This document shows, in pieces, positions 51,666-60,682 of a stretch of DNA of 64,000 nucleotides. The stretch is from Deltaproteobacteria bacterium. GTDB taxonomy: Bacteria; Desulfobacterota; Syntrophobacteria; BM002. Made by a program: the position numbers and the translations under genes. The first letter of the stretch is position 1, and the number at the start of each line of letters is the position of its first letter. The notes below the pieces were generated by a model. That model saw only the letters and a program-made list of their open reading frames with translations, ran no database searches and was not told the origin of the DNA. Where the stretch lies: NCBI GenBank assembly GCA_022340905.1, contig JAJDNB010000084.1, forward strand, positions 1 to 64,000, given 5' to 3'.

Positions 51666-52622
51666 ATGAAAACTCAACTGAAAGAAGGTTTATTTGCGGG
51701 CTTCCGTAAAGGTTGGAGTGGTTTTGTTTGGATGATTAAGATTCTGGTTCCCATATCTTTTTTAACCGCTCTGCTGGCCTGGAGCGGTTGGATAGAGAAG
51801 GGGCAGTTCATCATCCAACCTCTCATGGATTGGCTTAGTCTTCCGGCTGTAGCTGCCCTGCCTCTGCTCATTGGCATGCTTACGGGAATCTACGGCGGAA
51901 TCGCCGCGATGGCAGTCCTTCCTTTAACCACAGAGCAGATGACCCTGATTGCCATTTTCCTCCTCATGGCCCACAACTTGATCCAGGAAGGGGTCATCCA
52001 GGGAAAATCAGGCATCAATCCCGCCAAGGCGACGGTTTTTCGTCTAATCTGCGCCACATTGACGGTCATGGTTGTGGCCATTTTTTTGGATATTGATACG
52101 AGCGTTCAAACAGCCCCTGTCTCCTCGGAAGTGATGGGGCAGTCATTTTGGCCCATGGTATGGAGGTGGGCTTTGGCTAGTTCAAAACTTTGCATCAAGA
52201 TTTTTTTTATCATAATGACTATCTTGATAACTCTGGAAGTGATCAAGAAAATCGGCTGGATAGAACACATAGTGAGAGTGGGCAAACCCATACTAAAAAC
52301 TTTGGGTCTGAGCGAAAAAGCTGGAATTCTTTGGATGACCGCTGCCCTTTTTGGTTTGGCCTACGGTGCGGCGGTAATTGTCGAGGAGGCAAACGAAGGA
52401 CATCTGCACAAGGAAGAACTGGAAGCATTACACCTTTCAATCGGCATCAATCATTCCTTGATTGAAGACCCAGCTCTGTTTTTGGCCTTGGGAGTGAGTG
52501 CTTTCTGGCTTTGGATTCCAAGGCTTATAACCGCCGTGATCGCAGTTCGTCTTTTCAGTTTTTACAACTTCCTGTTGAGAAAGAGGCGACCCGCTAAAGT
52601 TGAAATCCACCGCGACTGTTAA
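51666..52622 (+). CDS. Gate (nucleoside-recognition) domain membrane protein
   Basis: A 318-residue multi-span protein with about seven hydrophobic helices. Signatures of the Gate family are VPISFLTALLAWSGWIEKGQ, PLLIGMLTGIYGGIAAMAVL, LIAIFLLMAHNLIQEGVI and a second half IGWIEHIVRVGKPILKTLG with GILWMTAALFGLAYGAAVI. The same fold appears in FeoB and in spore-maturation proteins SpmA/B. The ligand is unknown. Start unsure: ATG 51666 follows a close GAGG, and ATG 51657 and TTG 51618 are alternatives. Confidence 0.8.
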   Translation: MKTQLKEGLFAGFRKGWSGFVWMIKILVPISFLTALLAWSGWIEKGQFIIQPLMDWLSLPAVAALPLLIGMLTGIYGGIAAMAVLPLTTEQMTLIAIFLLMAHNLIQEGVIQGKSGINPAKATVFRLICATLTVMVVAIFLDIDTSVQTAPVSSEVMGQSFWPMVWRWALASSKLCIKIFFIIMTILITLEVIKKIGWIEHIVRVGKPILKTLGLSEKAGILWMTAALFGLAYGAAVIVEEANEGHLHKEELEALHLSIGINHSLIEDPALFLALGVSAFWLWIPRLITAVIAVRLFSFYNFLLRKRRPAKVEIHRDC

Positions 52623-52627
52623 GAAAA

Positions 52628-52670
52628 TCAACTGGCTGCGGGCTGTCTGCTGTCAGCTGCAAGTTGATAA
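52628..52670. repeat. GCAGCTG words (family A, short copy)
   Basis: ACTGGCTGCGGGCTGTCTGC and TGTCAGCTGCAAGTTG. Single-arm copy, before the dnaJ promoter region. Confidence 0.55.
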
Positions 52671-52688
52671 ATAGTGCTATTGCCAACA

Positions 52689-52717
52689 GGGACAAAGCCT
52701 TGGTATTGTGCTAGAAT
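52689..52717 (+). promoter_or_regulatory. Possible sigma70 promoter of dnaJ-like gene
   Basis: GGGACA (52689), a 17-base spacer and TAGAAT (52712) with a TG one base upstream (extended -10). The gene start is about 100 bases on. No CIRCE or sigma32-like site is seen. Confidence 0.4.
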
Positions 52718-52821
52718 AATATGGTTTACCAATAGAAAAGGGTCAGCGGTATTGGAAGATATACCGTCAAAGATAAGATCTGATCTCCATTGTTTCGAGG
52801 AGTGAGAAATAGGTATTAGAT

Positions 52822-53760
52822 ATGGCAGGGAAAGATTATTACAAGATCCTTGGCGTGAATAAAAATGCTGGTAAAGAGGAGATAAAAAAGTCCTATCGAA
52901 AGCTGGCGATGAAATATCATCCTGATCACAACAAGGGTGACAAAGGTGCAGAGGACCGCTTTAAGGAAGTGAACGAGGCCTACGCTGTCCTGAGCGACGA
53001 CGAAAAGCGCAAGCAATATGACATGTTCGGCGCAGAGGGATTCCAGCAGCGATTTAGCCAGGAAGACATTTTTAGAAACTTCGATTTTGGTCAAGTATTC
53101 AGGGAGTTTGGCTTTGGCTCAGAAGATTTGTTCGGGCGCATTTTCGGCGGAATGGGTAGAGGCCGGCGACCTTTTGGCAGGGCTGGGGGTGGCTATTATT
53201 CCGGTGGTCCCTTTGGCCGTACTGCCCAGCAGCCCCAAAAGGGTGCTGATCTGGTCATGGACATGCAGGTGAGCTTGAAGGAGGCAGTTTTCGGTGTTTC
53301 CAAAATAGCAAGTTTCAATCGAGGCAACCGCGTGGAGCGGGTTACAGTCAAAATTCCTCCTGGAATCTCCACCGGCAAGAAACTTCGTATCGCTGGTAAG
53401 GGCCAGGAAGGTCCATGGGGAGGTCCGCCAGGTGATTTATTAATCAAAGTACTTGTGGCTCCCCATCCTATCTACAAAAGGATTGGCGACAATCTTATAA
53501 TTACCAGAGATATCAGTCTTACCCAGGCGGTCTTAGGTACTCAGATAGAGGTCCCAACCTTAGATGAGAAGATCCTCAGCCTCAAGGTGCCCCCAGGCAC
53601 TCAAAGCCACACACAGATGAGGATAAAGGGGCACGGAGTACCTCATTTCAATAAAACAGGGAGGGGTGACCTTCACGTCAAGATCATCGTGCGGCTACCA
53701 AAATCCCTCACGCCAGAACAAGAGGAGCTGTTCAAACAGCTCGCTGATCAAGGAATGTAA
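52822..53760 (+). CDS. DnaJ-class (type II) co-chaperone
   Basis: A 312-residue J-protein. The J domain (residues 1-70) has [32 protein letters not shown] (in part) with the HPD signature, then a Gly/Phe-rich linker ([17 protein letters not shown]). Client-binding domains I and II follow ([77 protein letters not shown]). There is no zinc-binding CxxCxGxG cluster, so it resembles CbpA rather than DnaJ proper. It stimulates DnaK. Confidence 0.93.
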   Translation: MAGKDYYKILGVNKNAGKEEIKKSYRKLAMKYHPDHNKGDKGAEDRFKEVNEAYAVLSDDEKRKQYDMFGAEGFQQRFSQEDIFRNFDFGQVFREFGFGSEDLFGRIFGGMGRGRRPFGRAGGGYYSGGPFGRTAQQPQKGADLVMDMQVSLKEAVFGVSKIASFNRGNRVERVTVKIPPGISTGKKLRIAGKGQEGPWGGPPGDLLIKVLVAPHPIYKRIGDNLIITRDISLTQAVLGTQIEVPTLDEKILSLKVPPGTQSHTQMRIKGHGVPHFNKTGRGDLHVKIIVRLPKSLTPEQEELFKQLADQGM

Positions 53761-53883
53761 CCAGTGCTCATGGCGAGCCATTCTCAGATGTGGGATAATC
53801 TTTCATAATCATACGAAGTTGATGAATCACACATCAGGCTGCAAAACTCTGTTTCCTCCGAGCAGAGGCACGCCGATTTCTCT

Positions 53884-54558
53884 ATGTTTAACTTAGATCA
53901 ACAAACGCTCCACACTGCGGCCGCAGACTTCCTCTATCTGCTGGACCGGAGTTACCCTCGTAAAGCAGGGCTTCAACTTGTTGGCAATCGATACAACCTC
54001 GATGCACTGCACCGGGAAGTCTTGCATCGAGGCGTTTTTGCTCGTAAGGAAGCAAGAGATAGGCGTCAGCGACTGGTGGACATAGGGCGACTGGTCGACT
54101 TCAAGCTTTTGGTGGATGGTCACAATGTTTTGATTACAGTCGAGAGTGGCCTCGCAGGTCGCCTGCTCATTGCTGCCAATGACGGGTTGATCCGAGATGT
54201 GGCGGGAGTTTCCCACCGTTATCGAATTTCAACCCTCACACATGAGGCTATAGAAGCCATTTTTCGAATCTTGCAGGAATATCCCCCAAAAGAAACTCTG
54301 TTTTTCCTGGACGCACCTATTCGCCAAAGCGGTGAACTGGCGGCTGCCCTCCGTTCTGCCATGAATAAGTGTAGTTTGTCGGGGGGTGCACAAGCTCTCA
54401 AAGTACCAGAAATCCGGCTCAAAGGCGGAGAGGATGTTATTGCCAGCAGCGATTCTGCTGTGCTGGATGAGGTGCAAAAAGGGTTTGATCTTGCAGCCGC
54501 AGTCATCAAATCCCTTCCCCGCAGGATTAACCTCATTGATTTTACATCCCTGGACTGA
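53884..54558 (+). CDS. DUF434 family protein
   Basis: A 224-residue protein of the uncharacterised DUF434/COG2454 type. The N-terminal AADFLYLLDRSYPRKAGLQLVGNRYNLD resembles a helix-turn-helix (quoted in part); the rest has LLVDGHNVLITVESGLAGR, NDGLIRDVAGVSHRYR, LFFLDAPIRQSGELAAAL and ISSDSAVLDE-like acidic residues (DVIASSDSAVLDEVQ), compatible with a nuclease-like or Toprim-like fold. Function unknown. No strong ribosome site is seen before ATG 53884. A short GTGGGATAATC fragment of family C lies between it and dnaJ. Confidence 0.8.
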   Translation: MFNLDQQTLHTAAADFLYLLDRSYPRKAGLQLVGNRYNLDALHREVLHRGVFARKEARDRRQRLVDIGRLVDFKLLVDGHNVLITVESGLAGRLLIAANDGLIRDVAGVSHRYRISTLTHEAIEAIFRILQEYPPKETLFFLDAPIRQSGELAAALRSAMNKCSLSGGAQALKVPEIRLKGGEDVIASSDSAVLDEVQKGFDLAAAVIKSLPRRINLIDFTSLD

Positions 54559-54559
54559 G

Positions 54560-54680
54560 CGCACGGCGCAAAGCGTTCGGTGAAGGGTGAACGGAAAAGC
54601 GATGATCCCTTGCCGCCACACCTGTTTACCCTTTACCATTTACCCCTTGTTGGCTATACGTTATGCTCTATGCGGCGAGA
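54560..54680. repeat. GTGAAGGGTGAAC/TTACCCTTTACC pair with CATAGAG words
   Basis: CGGTGAAGGGTGAACGG on the left pairs with TTTACCCTTTACCATTTACC on the right, and CGCACGGCGCAAAGCG flanks one end and TATGCTCTATGCGGCG the other. The pair gives the ABC gene a false extension from 54580. Confidence 0.65.
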
Positions 54681-54714
54681 AATAGCCTGTGCGTCGGAGA
54701 AAGCAAGCAATCCA

Positions 54715-55395
54715 ATGATCAAACTCGATTCGGTTACCAAGACCTACACCCTGGGCCAGCAGCAGATAGTGGCAGTAAATGATGTTTCCTTGACCATTGA
54801 GCCGGGAGAATTTGTAGCGATTATGGGCAAGAGTGGCTGTGGCAAGACCACCCTGCTCAGCTTAGTCGGTGGACTTGACCGTCCCGATAAAGGTCACATT
54901 TGGGTGGAGGGAAGGGATATTACCCAATTGCCTGACGTTAAACTCACCCGTTATCGCCGAGACCAGGTAGGCATTGTTTTCCAGTTCTTCAACTTGATTC
55001 CCATTTTGACCGTTTCCGAGAATGTGGCTCTGCCCTATACCCTTCAGGGGAGACCAGAGAGGGAAGTTCAGACCCGGGTCAAAGAGTTGCTAGGTGACGT
55101 GGAACTCTGGGAGAGGCGTAATCACTATCCTGACGAAATTTCCGGCGGGGAGATGCAAAGAGTTGCCATAGCCAGGGCTCTGATCAATCGTCCACGGCTC
55201 GTACTGGCAGATGAACCCACTGGCAATTTGGACTCTCGAACTGGACAGCAGGTTATGGAGGTGATGGCCGAACTCAGTGAGCGACATGGAACAACTTTTG
55301 TTTTGATGACTCATAGTCGTGAAGCCGCCTCCTACGCCAGCAGAAGAATACACATGAGTGACGGCTGCCTCAGCTCGGAAGAGCAATCGACATAG
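54715..55395 (+). CDS. ABC transporter ATPase (LolD/MacB type)
   Basis: A 226-residue ATPase; ATG 54715 gives the usual family start ([26 protein letters not shown], in part), though no close ribosome site is present. Walker [15 protein letters not shown]-loop [12 protein letters not shown], signature [16 protein letters not shown], Walker [13 protein letters not shown] and the switch histidine LMTHSREAA. It pairs with the FtsX-type permease and a secreted lipocalin-like protein downstream, as in AttEFGH-like systems. Confidence 0.93.
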   Translation: MIKLDSVTKTYTLGQQQIVAVNDVSLTIEPGEFVAIMGKSGCGKTTLLSLVGGLDRPDKGHIWVEGRDITQLPDVKLTRYRRDQVGIVFQFFNLIPILTVSENVALPYTLQGRPEREVQTRVKELLGDVELWERRNHYPDEISGGEMQRVAIARALINRPRLVLADEPTGNLDSRTGQQVMEVMAELSERHGTTFVLMTHSREAASYASRRIHMSDGCLSSEEQST

Positions 55396-55404
55396 TCAAG
55401 CATC

Positions 55405-55680
55405 TTCTTTCTTATCTCTCACAGAGATCCCAGAGGGCTCAGAGCAAAATACCTGTGATTGAGCTGCTGAAAGTCAATAGTTAAAGAAGTGTTTAAAAGC
55501 TTCAGGGGGTGTTCCTGAGGGATAAAAGTAAGCTCGCTTATCTATATCCCTCAGGAACACCCTTTGATCCCGATGGAAATCCATCGGGATCGCCGCTGTT
55601 GCGGCTGCTTTCAAACAAACTCGAAATCTTTCTCTGAGTTCTCTGTGAACTCTAGTGAGTGGAACGAACGGGCGAGAGAT
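55405..55680. repeat. Hairpin-rich region with an 18-bp perfect stem (and family N words)
   Basis: GGGTGTTCCTGAGGGATA (55507-55524) and its exact complement at 55545-55562 form a stem around a loop containing a second hairpin. GATCCCGATGGA-AA-TCCATCGGGATC (55566-55591) and GCCGCTGTTGCGGC follow. Flanks are CTCTCACAGAGATCCCAGAG and CTCTGAGTTCTCTGTGAACT. It lies between ATPase and permease genes; it may attenuate or stabilise the operon message. Confidence 0.75.
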
Positions 55681-55721
55681 TACTTCATGAGTGAATAAAG
55701 AAGAGCTCGCAGAGGGATGGC

Positions 55722-58283
55722 ATGATCAAATTGTGGCGCTGGTTTTGTCTCAGACATCTGAAAAGTTACAAAGGCCGTGCTCTCCTATGCCTCCTTGGGG
55801 TGGCCCTTGGGGTGGCAGTGTTTGTGGGGATAAAAACAGCGGCCTCAAGTGCTTTAGTGTCCTTCCAGGATACGGTAGCTGCGTTAACGGGTAAGACACA
55901 ACTCCAAGTAGTGGGTCAGGGAAACGGTTTCCCTGAGGAAATCTTTGCCAGGGTGACTTCTCTGGAAGAGGTCCGTGCAGCAACGCCGGTTTTGGAATTT
56001 CAGGTTGTTGCCCCACCCCCTGTGGATGAACCCCTGCTTATGCTGGGGATAGATGTATTCAGTGACCAAGAATTTCGACAGTATAATTTTGTAGAATCCA
56101 CGGACAAGGATGGAGCTATCCTATCTTTTCTCACCGAACCTGGCGCCATTGCTCTCACCGAGAAGTTTGCAGAACGCCACGGGCTCAAGGTGAATGACGA
56201 ATTGGAAATCCTCTCGGGTTCCCGAAGACTGACCTTTACTGTCCGGGCGCTCCTCAAACTCAAAGGGCCGGCTCGGGCTCTAGAGGGCAACTTGGCCCTG
56301 GTGGATATTGCTACTGCCCAGGAGGTTTTCGAACAGCTGGGGCGACTTCATCGCATAGATTTGATCCTGGCTGAAGATGTATCTCCTGTGGCGGTAATGG
56401 AAAAACTGCAAAGCCTCTTGCCCGCTGGGGTGACGGTGGAGCCGCCGCAAAAACGTCTGGGACGAATCAGAGATATGATAAAGGCCTACCGCTTGAACCT
56501 CCTTGCCCTGAGTCTCATTGCGTTATTCGTTGGTATTTTTCTGGTTTACAATGCTGTAGCCTTTGCAGTGAGCAAGAGACGTTATGAAATCGCCATGCTT
56601 CGGGTGCTCGGAACCCAGAGATGGCAAATAATTGGGCTTTTCCTGGGCGAAGCCCTGCTCATAGGATTACTTGGCGCTTTCATAGGAGTGGGTCTGGGTC
56701 TGGTAATGGCCAAGATTGCTCTTCAGGCCATGGCAGGCACCATAAGCGAGCTCTATCTCTTGGTGAGAGCCGAGACGCTCAGTCTTTCTCCCTTGGCAAT
56801 GGTTCTGGGCGCAGGGGCAGCCTTGGGCGTAGCCGTGCTGGGTGGGCTCTTTCCGTCCCTTGAGGCAAGCCGTACTCTCCCAAGAGAAGCGCTCTATCAA
56901 ACCGCCCTGGAGAGACGAATGAAAATGAATCTTGCGAGGATCTCTCTAGCGGGAGTCGTCGTATTGGGAGCGGGTTATCTCTGTAGCCAACTGCAGCCGA
57001 TTGACGGACTGCCTCTCTTCGGCTTTGTTGCAGCTTTTCTGATCCTGGCTGGTTTTTCCTTTCTCACACCGGCTAGCGTCCTTCTGGTGAACCGAGTTCT
57101 GGCGTCTCCACTCGCTGGTCTATTCAAAATTGAAGGCAAAATGGCCAGTCGCTATCTTGGCCGATCTCTAAATCGCTCGGCGGTTGCTATTGCTTCTTTG
57201 ATGACTGCCCTTGCCATGCTCGTTAGCATCTCCATAATGATTCTCAGTTTCCGACAGACAGTCAAGGTCTGGACGGAGCAGATTATTTCCGCAGATCTTT
57301 TCATCTCGCCAGCGGGGAGGCTAACCGGCCAAAGAGGCAACTTACCTCTAGGGTTGGTTGATTCTCTGAAAAATCTTCCCGGCCTTGTCGCCATGGAGCG
57401 ATTGACTGAGATTCCGATGCGCATCGATAATCTGCAGGTACTCTTGTTCGTTTCGGATCTTGGAGTCAAGGGGGAGTTGAGCAGGATTATGTTGAGAAAA
57501 GGCTCCTCCCAGGAAATTCTTCGTCGCTGCAGGGAGCAGGGACAGATTACAATCTCTGAGGTTTTGGCAAACCGATTGAGTGTCGCTGAGGGGGATCGCC
57601 TTCAGATTCCTACCCCCAGAGGGCTGCAGAGTTTTCTGATCGCGGGGGTCTTTTACGACTACCGCACAGAGGGTGGAATGGTAATGATGGACCGGTCCAC
57701 ATATGGGGAGTATTGGCCCGATGAACGCAGGTACACCTCCGTGGCAATATATCTTGAACCTCGCTCCAACCTGGCTGAGACACGCAATCTCGTTCGAAGC
57801 CGGCTCAAGAAAAATGAGCAGGTATTCATCACCAGCAACAAGGAACTGCGGCAGGAGATACTCCGCATTTTTGATCAGACCTTTTCCATTACCTACGCCC
57901 TGCAAGTAGTCGCAATTGTGGTGGCGATTTTCGGTATCGTAAACACCCTAGTACTCCTGGTCATGGAGCGGGAAAGGGATATCGGTGTCCTCAAGGCCGT
58001 GGGGGCGACAAGCCGGCAAGTGCAGAGAATGACCCTTCTGGAGGCCGGACTAATGGGTTTAATAAGCTTTGTCCTTGGAGCGGTAAACGGAATACTCCTG
58101 TCATTGCTTCTCATCTTTGTCATAAATAAACAATCCTTCGGCTGGACCATTCAGTTCAGTGTTCCAGTATCAATGTTTGGCAAGACCCTGATCTTGGTTC
58201 TGGTTTGTGCTCTAATTGCAGGCTTCTTTCCAGCTCGAACGGCAGCAGGGAAAAATGTCAGTGAGGTCATGAGACTAGAATGA
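55722..58283 (+). CDS. FtsX-type ABC permease (MacB/AttFG-like)
   Basis: An 853-residue permease with two FtsX-like repeats: a first helix (ALLCLLGVALGVAVFVGIKT), extracytoplasmic domain, three helices with LLALSLIALFVGIFLVYNAVAF and the motif KRRYEIAMLRVLGT, then GEALLIGLLGAFIGVGLGL, further helices and a second set near the end (VVAIVVAIFGIVNTLVLLVMERERDIGVLKAVGAT quoted in part). It exports or extracts lipids or proteins. Preceded by GAGGGATG. Upstream is the ATPase; downstream the YkgJ-like and AttH-like genes. Confidence 0.92.
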   Translation: MIKLWRWFCLRHLKSYKGRALLCLLGVALGVAVFVGIKTAASSALVSFQDTVAALTGKTQLQVVGQGNGFPEEIFARVTSLEEVRAATPVLEFQVVAPPPVDEPLLMLGIDVFSDQEFRQYNFVESTDKDGAILSFLTEPGAIALTEKFAERHGLKVNDELEILSGSRRLTFTVRALLKLKGPARALEGNLALVDIATAQEVFEQLGRLHRIDLILAEDVSPVAVMEKLQSLLPAGVTVEPPQKRLGRIRDMIKAYRLNLLALSLIALFVGIFLVYNAVAFAVSKRRYEIAMLRVLGTQRWQIIGLFLGEALLIGLLGAFIGVGLGLVMAKIALQAMAGTISELYLLVRAETLSLSPLAMVLGAGAALGVAVLGGLFPSLEASRTLPREALYQTALERRMKMNLARISLAGVVVLGAGYLCSQLQPIDGLPLFGFVAAFLILAGFSFLTPASVLLVNRVLASPLAGLFKIEGKMASRYLGRSLNRSAVAIASLMTALAMLVSISIMILSFRQTVKVWTEQIISADLFISPAGRLTGQRGNLPLGLVDSLKNLPGLVAMERLTEIPMRIDNLQVLLFVSDLGVKGELSRIMLRKGSSQEILRRCREQGQITISEVLANRLSVAEGDRLQIPTPRGLQSFLIAGVFYDYRTEGGMVMMDRSTYGEYWPDERRYTSVAIYLEPRSNLAETRNLVRSRLKKNEQVFITSNKELRQEILRIFDQTFSITYALQVVAIVVAIFGIVNTLVLLVMERERDIGVLKAVGATSRQVQRMTLLEAGLMGLISFVLGAVNGILLSLLLIFVINKQSFGWTIQFSVPVSMFGKTLILVLVCALIAGFFPARTAAGKNVSEVMRLE

Positions 58284-58365
58284 AGCAGCTAGCAGCCGGC
58301 AGCTTGCAGCGGGCAGAAGAAACTCTGTGATGTGAGATATGGGATGTGAGATGTGTGATTACGGA
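58284..58365. repeat. GCAGCTAGCAGC and GTGAGATATGGGATG words (families A and C)
   Basis: AAGCAGCTAGCAGCCGGCAG with CTTGCAGCGGGCAGAAG, then GATGTGAGATATGGGATGTG and AGATGTGTGATTACGG. It supplies the first codons of the next frame. Confidence 0.65.
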
Positions 58366-58953
58366 TTGGATTTGATAGAGAAGAAGAGACTTCTGTTTGC
58401 GGTCTACAATGAGTATGAGCGGGTAGTACAACCTTTCAAAGAACAGTCGATTTGTGAAAGAGGTTGTGCCTCCTGTTGTATAGACGTTGGCAATGTGGGG
58501 GCAACGACACTTGAGGGAATGATTATCCTGGAATATCTGCAAGGCTGGGATCATCGGGCAATTGAGGAGTTGAACCGCAGCCTGAGAGAGAATCGGAGCG
58601 AAAAGCTCAACAGTGCCCTAGTCCGCTGTCCTTTCTTGGATGAAGAGGCGAGTTGTCGCATCTATGAGGTGCGGCCTTTTAGTTGCAGAAGACTCTATTC
58701 GGTCAAGAAATGTGATGGCCAGGGGGCGGTGGTTCATAGACAGGCCTTTGTATTAGGGCAAAAGGCTGAGAAGGAGTTGCAAGAGTTGGATCCAGAGGGA
58801 TGTTCGGGTCATTTGAGTTTCATTCTCCATCTGCTGGAGAGCGAAGCATTTCGCCGGGATTATGTGCAGGGAAGGTGGAGGCTGGAAGACTTCCGAGAAA
58901 TTTTTGAGCGGTATAAACTACTTGTCCACAGGCGTGAAGAGCGAGAAAGGTAA
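58339..58953 (+). CDS. YkgJ-family CxxCxxxCC cluster protein
   Basis: About 204 residues. The core matches the YkgJ Fe-S/zinc family: CERGCASCCIDV, RCPFLDEEASCRIYEVRPFSCR and the trailing KKCDGQGAVVH, with C-x3-C-x2-CC at the start. The function is not established. The annotated N-terminus (MGCEMCDYG) is translated repeat; TTG 58366 or TTG 58372 are as likely. It is the third gene in the ABC unit, followed by the lipocalin-like gene. Confidence 0.75.
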   Translation: MGCEMCDYGLDLIEKKRLLFAVYNEYERVVQPFKEQSICERGCASCCIDVGNVGATTLEGMIILEYLQGWDHRAIEELNRSLRENRSEKLNSALVRCPFLDEEASCRIYEVRPFSCRRLYSVKKCDGQGAVVHRQAFVLGQKAEKELQELDPEGCSGHLSFILHLLESEAFRRDYVQGRWRLEDFREIFERYKLLVHRREERER

Positions 58954-58957
58954 AATC

Positions 58958-60091
58958 TTGCGGCAATGTTTGAAATGGAGTGGATGGCCCGTGGGTTGCC
59001 TAGTGGCAGTGATGATGTTAGCGAGTTTCATCACCGTTGTCCATGGGCGGGATGAAGGACAGCAGTTCCGCCGTGCCCTACCGGGATATGTTTACCGCTT
59101 TCCCGCCGACCATGCAGCCCACCCGGAGTTTCGCACTGAATGGTGGTACTACACAGGACACCTCAGCACGGCTAAGGGGCGCAACTTCGGTTTTCAACTT
59201 ACTTTTTTTCGACATGCCGTCAGGCCTCCATCAATACAATCGAAGTCGAACTGGGCGCTCCACACCCTCTATTTCGCCCATTTCGCTGTAACAGATGAGA
59301 AAGAGAACAATTACCGCTTTCAGGAGAAGGTGAGCAGGGGAGCTCTGGGTATCGCCGGGGCTGATTCTGATATTTACCGAGTGTGGGTGGAGGACTGGGA
59401 GGTAAGTCTGCAAGGAAACAAGCATAATCTCAAAGCGGGAAACAAAGACATGGGTGTCGATTTAACGCTGGTACCCAGCAAGTCCCCAGTTATTCATGGT
59501 GAAAACGGGGTGAGTCAGAAAGCAGTAGGTGAGGGATACGCTTCGCACTACTATTCGCTAACGCGGATGCAAGCCAGAGGCGTGGTCGACTGGGAAGGAC
59601 AGTCCTACGAGGTACAGGGCTTGGCCTGGATGGACCACGAGTTCGGCTCCAATCAGTTGCGAGACTACCAGGTTGGTTGGGATTGGTTCAGTGTGCAATT
59701 GCAGAACCAGACCGAACTAATGATCTATATTATCCGCCACAAAGACGGTAAACCTGATCCCACCTCGAGCGGGACCTTTGTGTATCCCGATGGTCGGACG
59801 GAACATCTACCTTTGGAGACGTTTGGCGTAAGAGTATTGGGGTCTTGGAGAAGCAAAAAGACTGGTACCACTTATCCGTCGGGGTGGCTGATCCGAGTCC
59901 CGAGCAAGCAGCTTGAACTGAGGTTGATTCCCACGGTGAGAGATCAGGAACTAACCACACGGAAAAGCACTCTGGTAAACTACTGGGAAGGCGGCGTCCG
60001 GGTTGAGGGAAAACTCGAAGGTCAAGATGTTCATGGACGAGGCTACGTCGAACTCACCGGGTATGATGAGCAATTCCGACCCGACATCTGA
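58958..60091 (+). CDS. AttH/CrtC lipocalin-like exported protein
   Basis: About 377 residues from TTG 58958, chosen because AAAGG lies eight bases upstream and the frame then begins with a short signal peptide (WPVGCLVAVMMLASFITVVHG). The core has PADHAAHPEFRTEWWYYTGHL, FGFQLTFFRHAVRPP, YSLTRMQARGVV, GLAWMDHEFGSNQL and WDWFSVQLQNQTELMIYI, all typical of the AttH/carotenoid 1,2-hydratase-like family. The frame is open to 58862 without support. In Att-like systems this protein works with the ABC transporter upstream; lipid or hydrocarbon binding is inferred. Confidence 0.85.
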   Translation: MRQCLKWSGWPVGCLVAVMMLASFITVVHGRDEGQQFRRALPGYVYRFPADHAAHPEFRTEWWYYTGHLSTAKGRNFGFQLTFFRHAVRPPSIQSKSNWALHTLYFAHFAVTDEKENNYRFQEKVSRGALGIAGADSDIYRVWVEDWEVSLQGNKHNLKAGNKDMGVDLTLVPSKSPVIHGENGVSQKAVGEGYASHYYSLTRMQARGVVDWEGQSYEVQGLAWMDHEFGSNQLRDYQVGWDWFSVQLQNQTELMIYIIRHKDGKPDPTSSGTFVYPDGRTEHLPLETFGVRVLGSWRSKKTGTTYPSGWLIRVPSKQLELRLIPTVRDQELTTRKSTLVNYWEGGVRVEGKLEGQDVHGRGYVELTGYDEQFRPDI

Positions 60092-60185
60092 GACGGAGAA
60101 ACGGAGAGACGGAGACGGGGCGAATAAAACAACTCATCAGGCAGAAAAATCATCTCCCCATCTCCGCGTCCCCGTGTCGGGTTGT
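60091..60185. repeat. GACGGAG-word hairpin (family L)
   Basis: Left arm GAGACGGAGAAACGGAGAGA and CGGAGACGGGG; right arm CATCTCCCCATCTCCGCGTC and CCCGTGTC. It lies between attH-like and cutA. Confidence 0.75.
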
Positions 60186-60227
60186 TTGCTGGTATTTAGT
60201 AATCTCGAGGGAAGAGGAGGTCGAACC

Positions 60228-60545
60228 ATGACCGACTATATTGTTGTTTACGTGACGGCCCCCGAGAACGAGGCTGTTACGCTAGCCAAAACCTTGGTTG
60301 ATGAACGGTTGGTGGCGTGCGTCAACATCGTGCCGGGATTGAGATCGATCTACTGGTGGCAAGGGAAAGTGGAGGATGAAGCAGAGGTGCTGTGCATTAT
60401 GAAAACGCGAACTACTCTGTTCGAGGCTCTGCGCGATCGCGTGCGGGAGCTGCACTCTTACGAGGTGGAGGAAATTATCGCCCTGCCGATTATGGCGGGC
60501 AACCCACCCTATCTGGACTGGATCAAAGAGAACACGCAACAATAA
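60228..60545 (+). CDS. cutA: Divalent-cation tolerance protein CutA
   Basis: A 105-residue CutA1. ATG 60228 follows GAGGAGGTCG. Family marks: TAPENEAVTLAKTLVDERLVACVNIVPG (in part), SIYWWQGKVEDEAEVLCIMKT and HSYEVEEIIALPI. It forms a very stable trimer; role in copper tolerance is reported in enterobacteria but the general function is unclear. Confidence 0.95.
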   Translation: MTDYIVVYVTAPENEAVTLAKTLVDERLVACVNIVPGLRSIYWWQGKVEDEAEVLCIMKTRTTLFEALRDRVRELHSYEVEEIIALPIMAGNPPYLDWIKENTQQ

Positions 60546-60552
60546 GAATACC

Positions 60553-60655
60553 CTTCCCCTCCCCTGGCGGGAGGGGATAAAGGGGAGGGGGACCACCCCA
60601 CCCTAACCCTCCCCCGTCCCCGCTAAAAGACAGTGGGATCTTCGACAAGGGGGAG
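60553..60655. repeat. CCCTCCCC/GGGGAGGG element (family K)
   Basis: CCCCTCCCCTGGCGGGAGGGG is a tight hairpin; CCACCCTAACCCTCCCCC and GGGGGAGG follow. This G/C-word type is, to my recollection, widely dispersed in bacterial intergenic DNA. Confidence 0.65.
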
Positions 60656-60682
60656 GAAATGTCAGGAGGTTCAGCGAGATTA

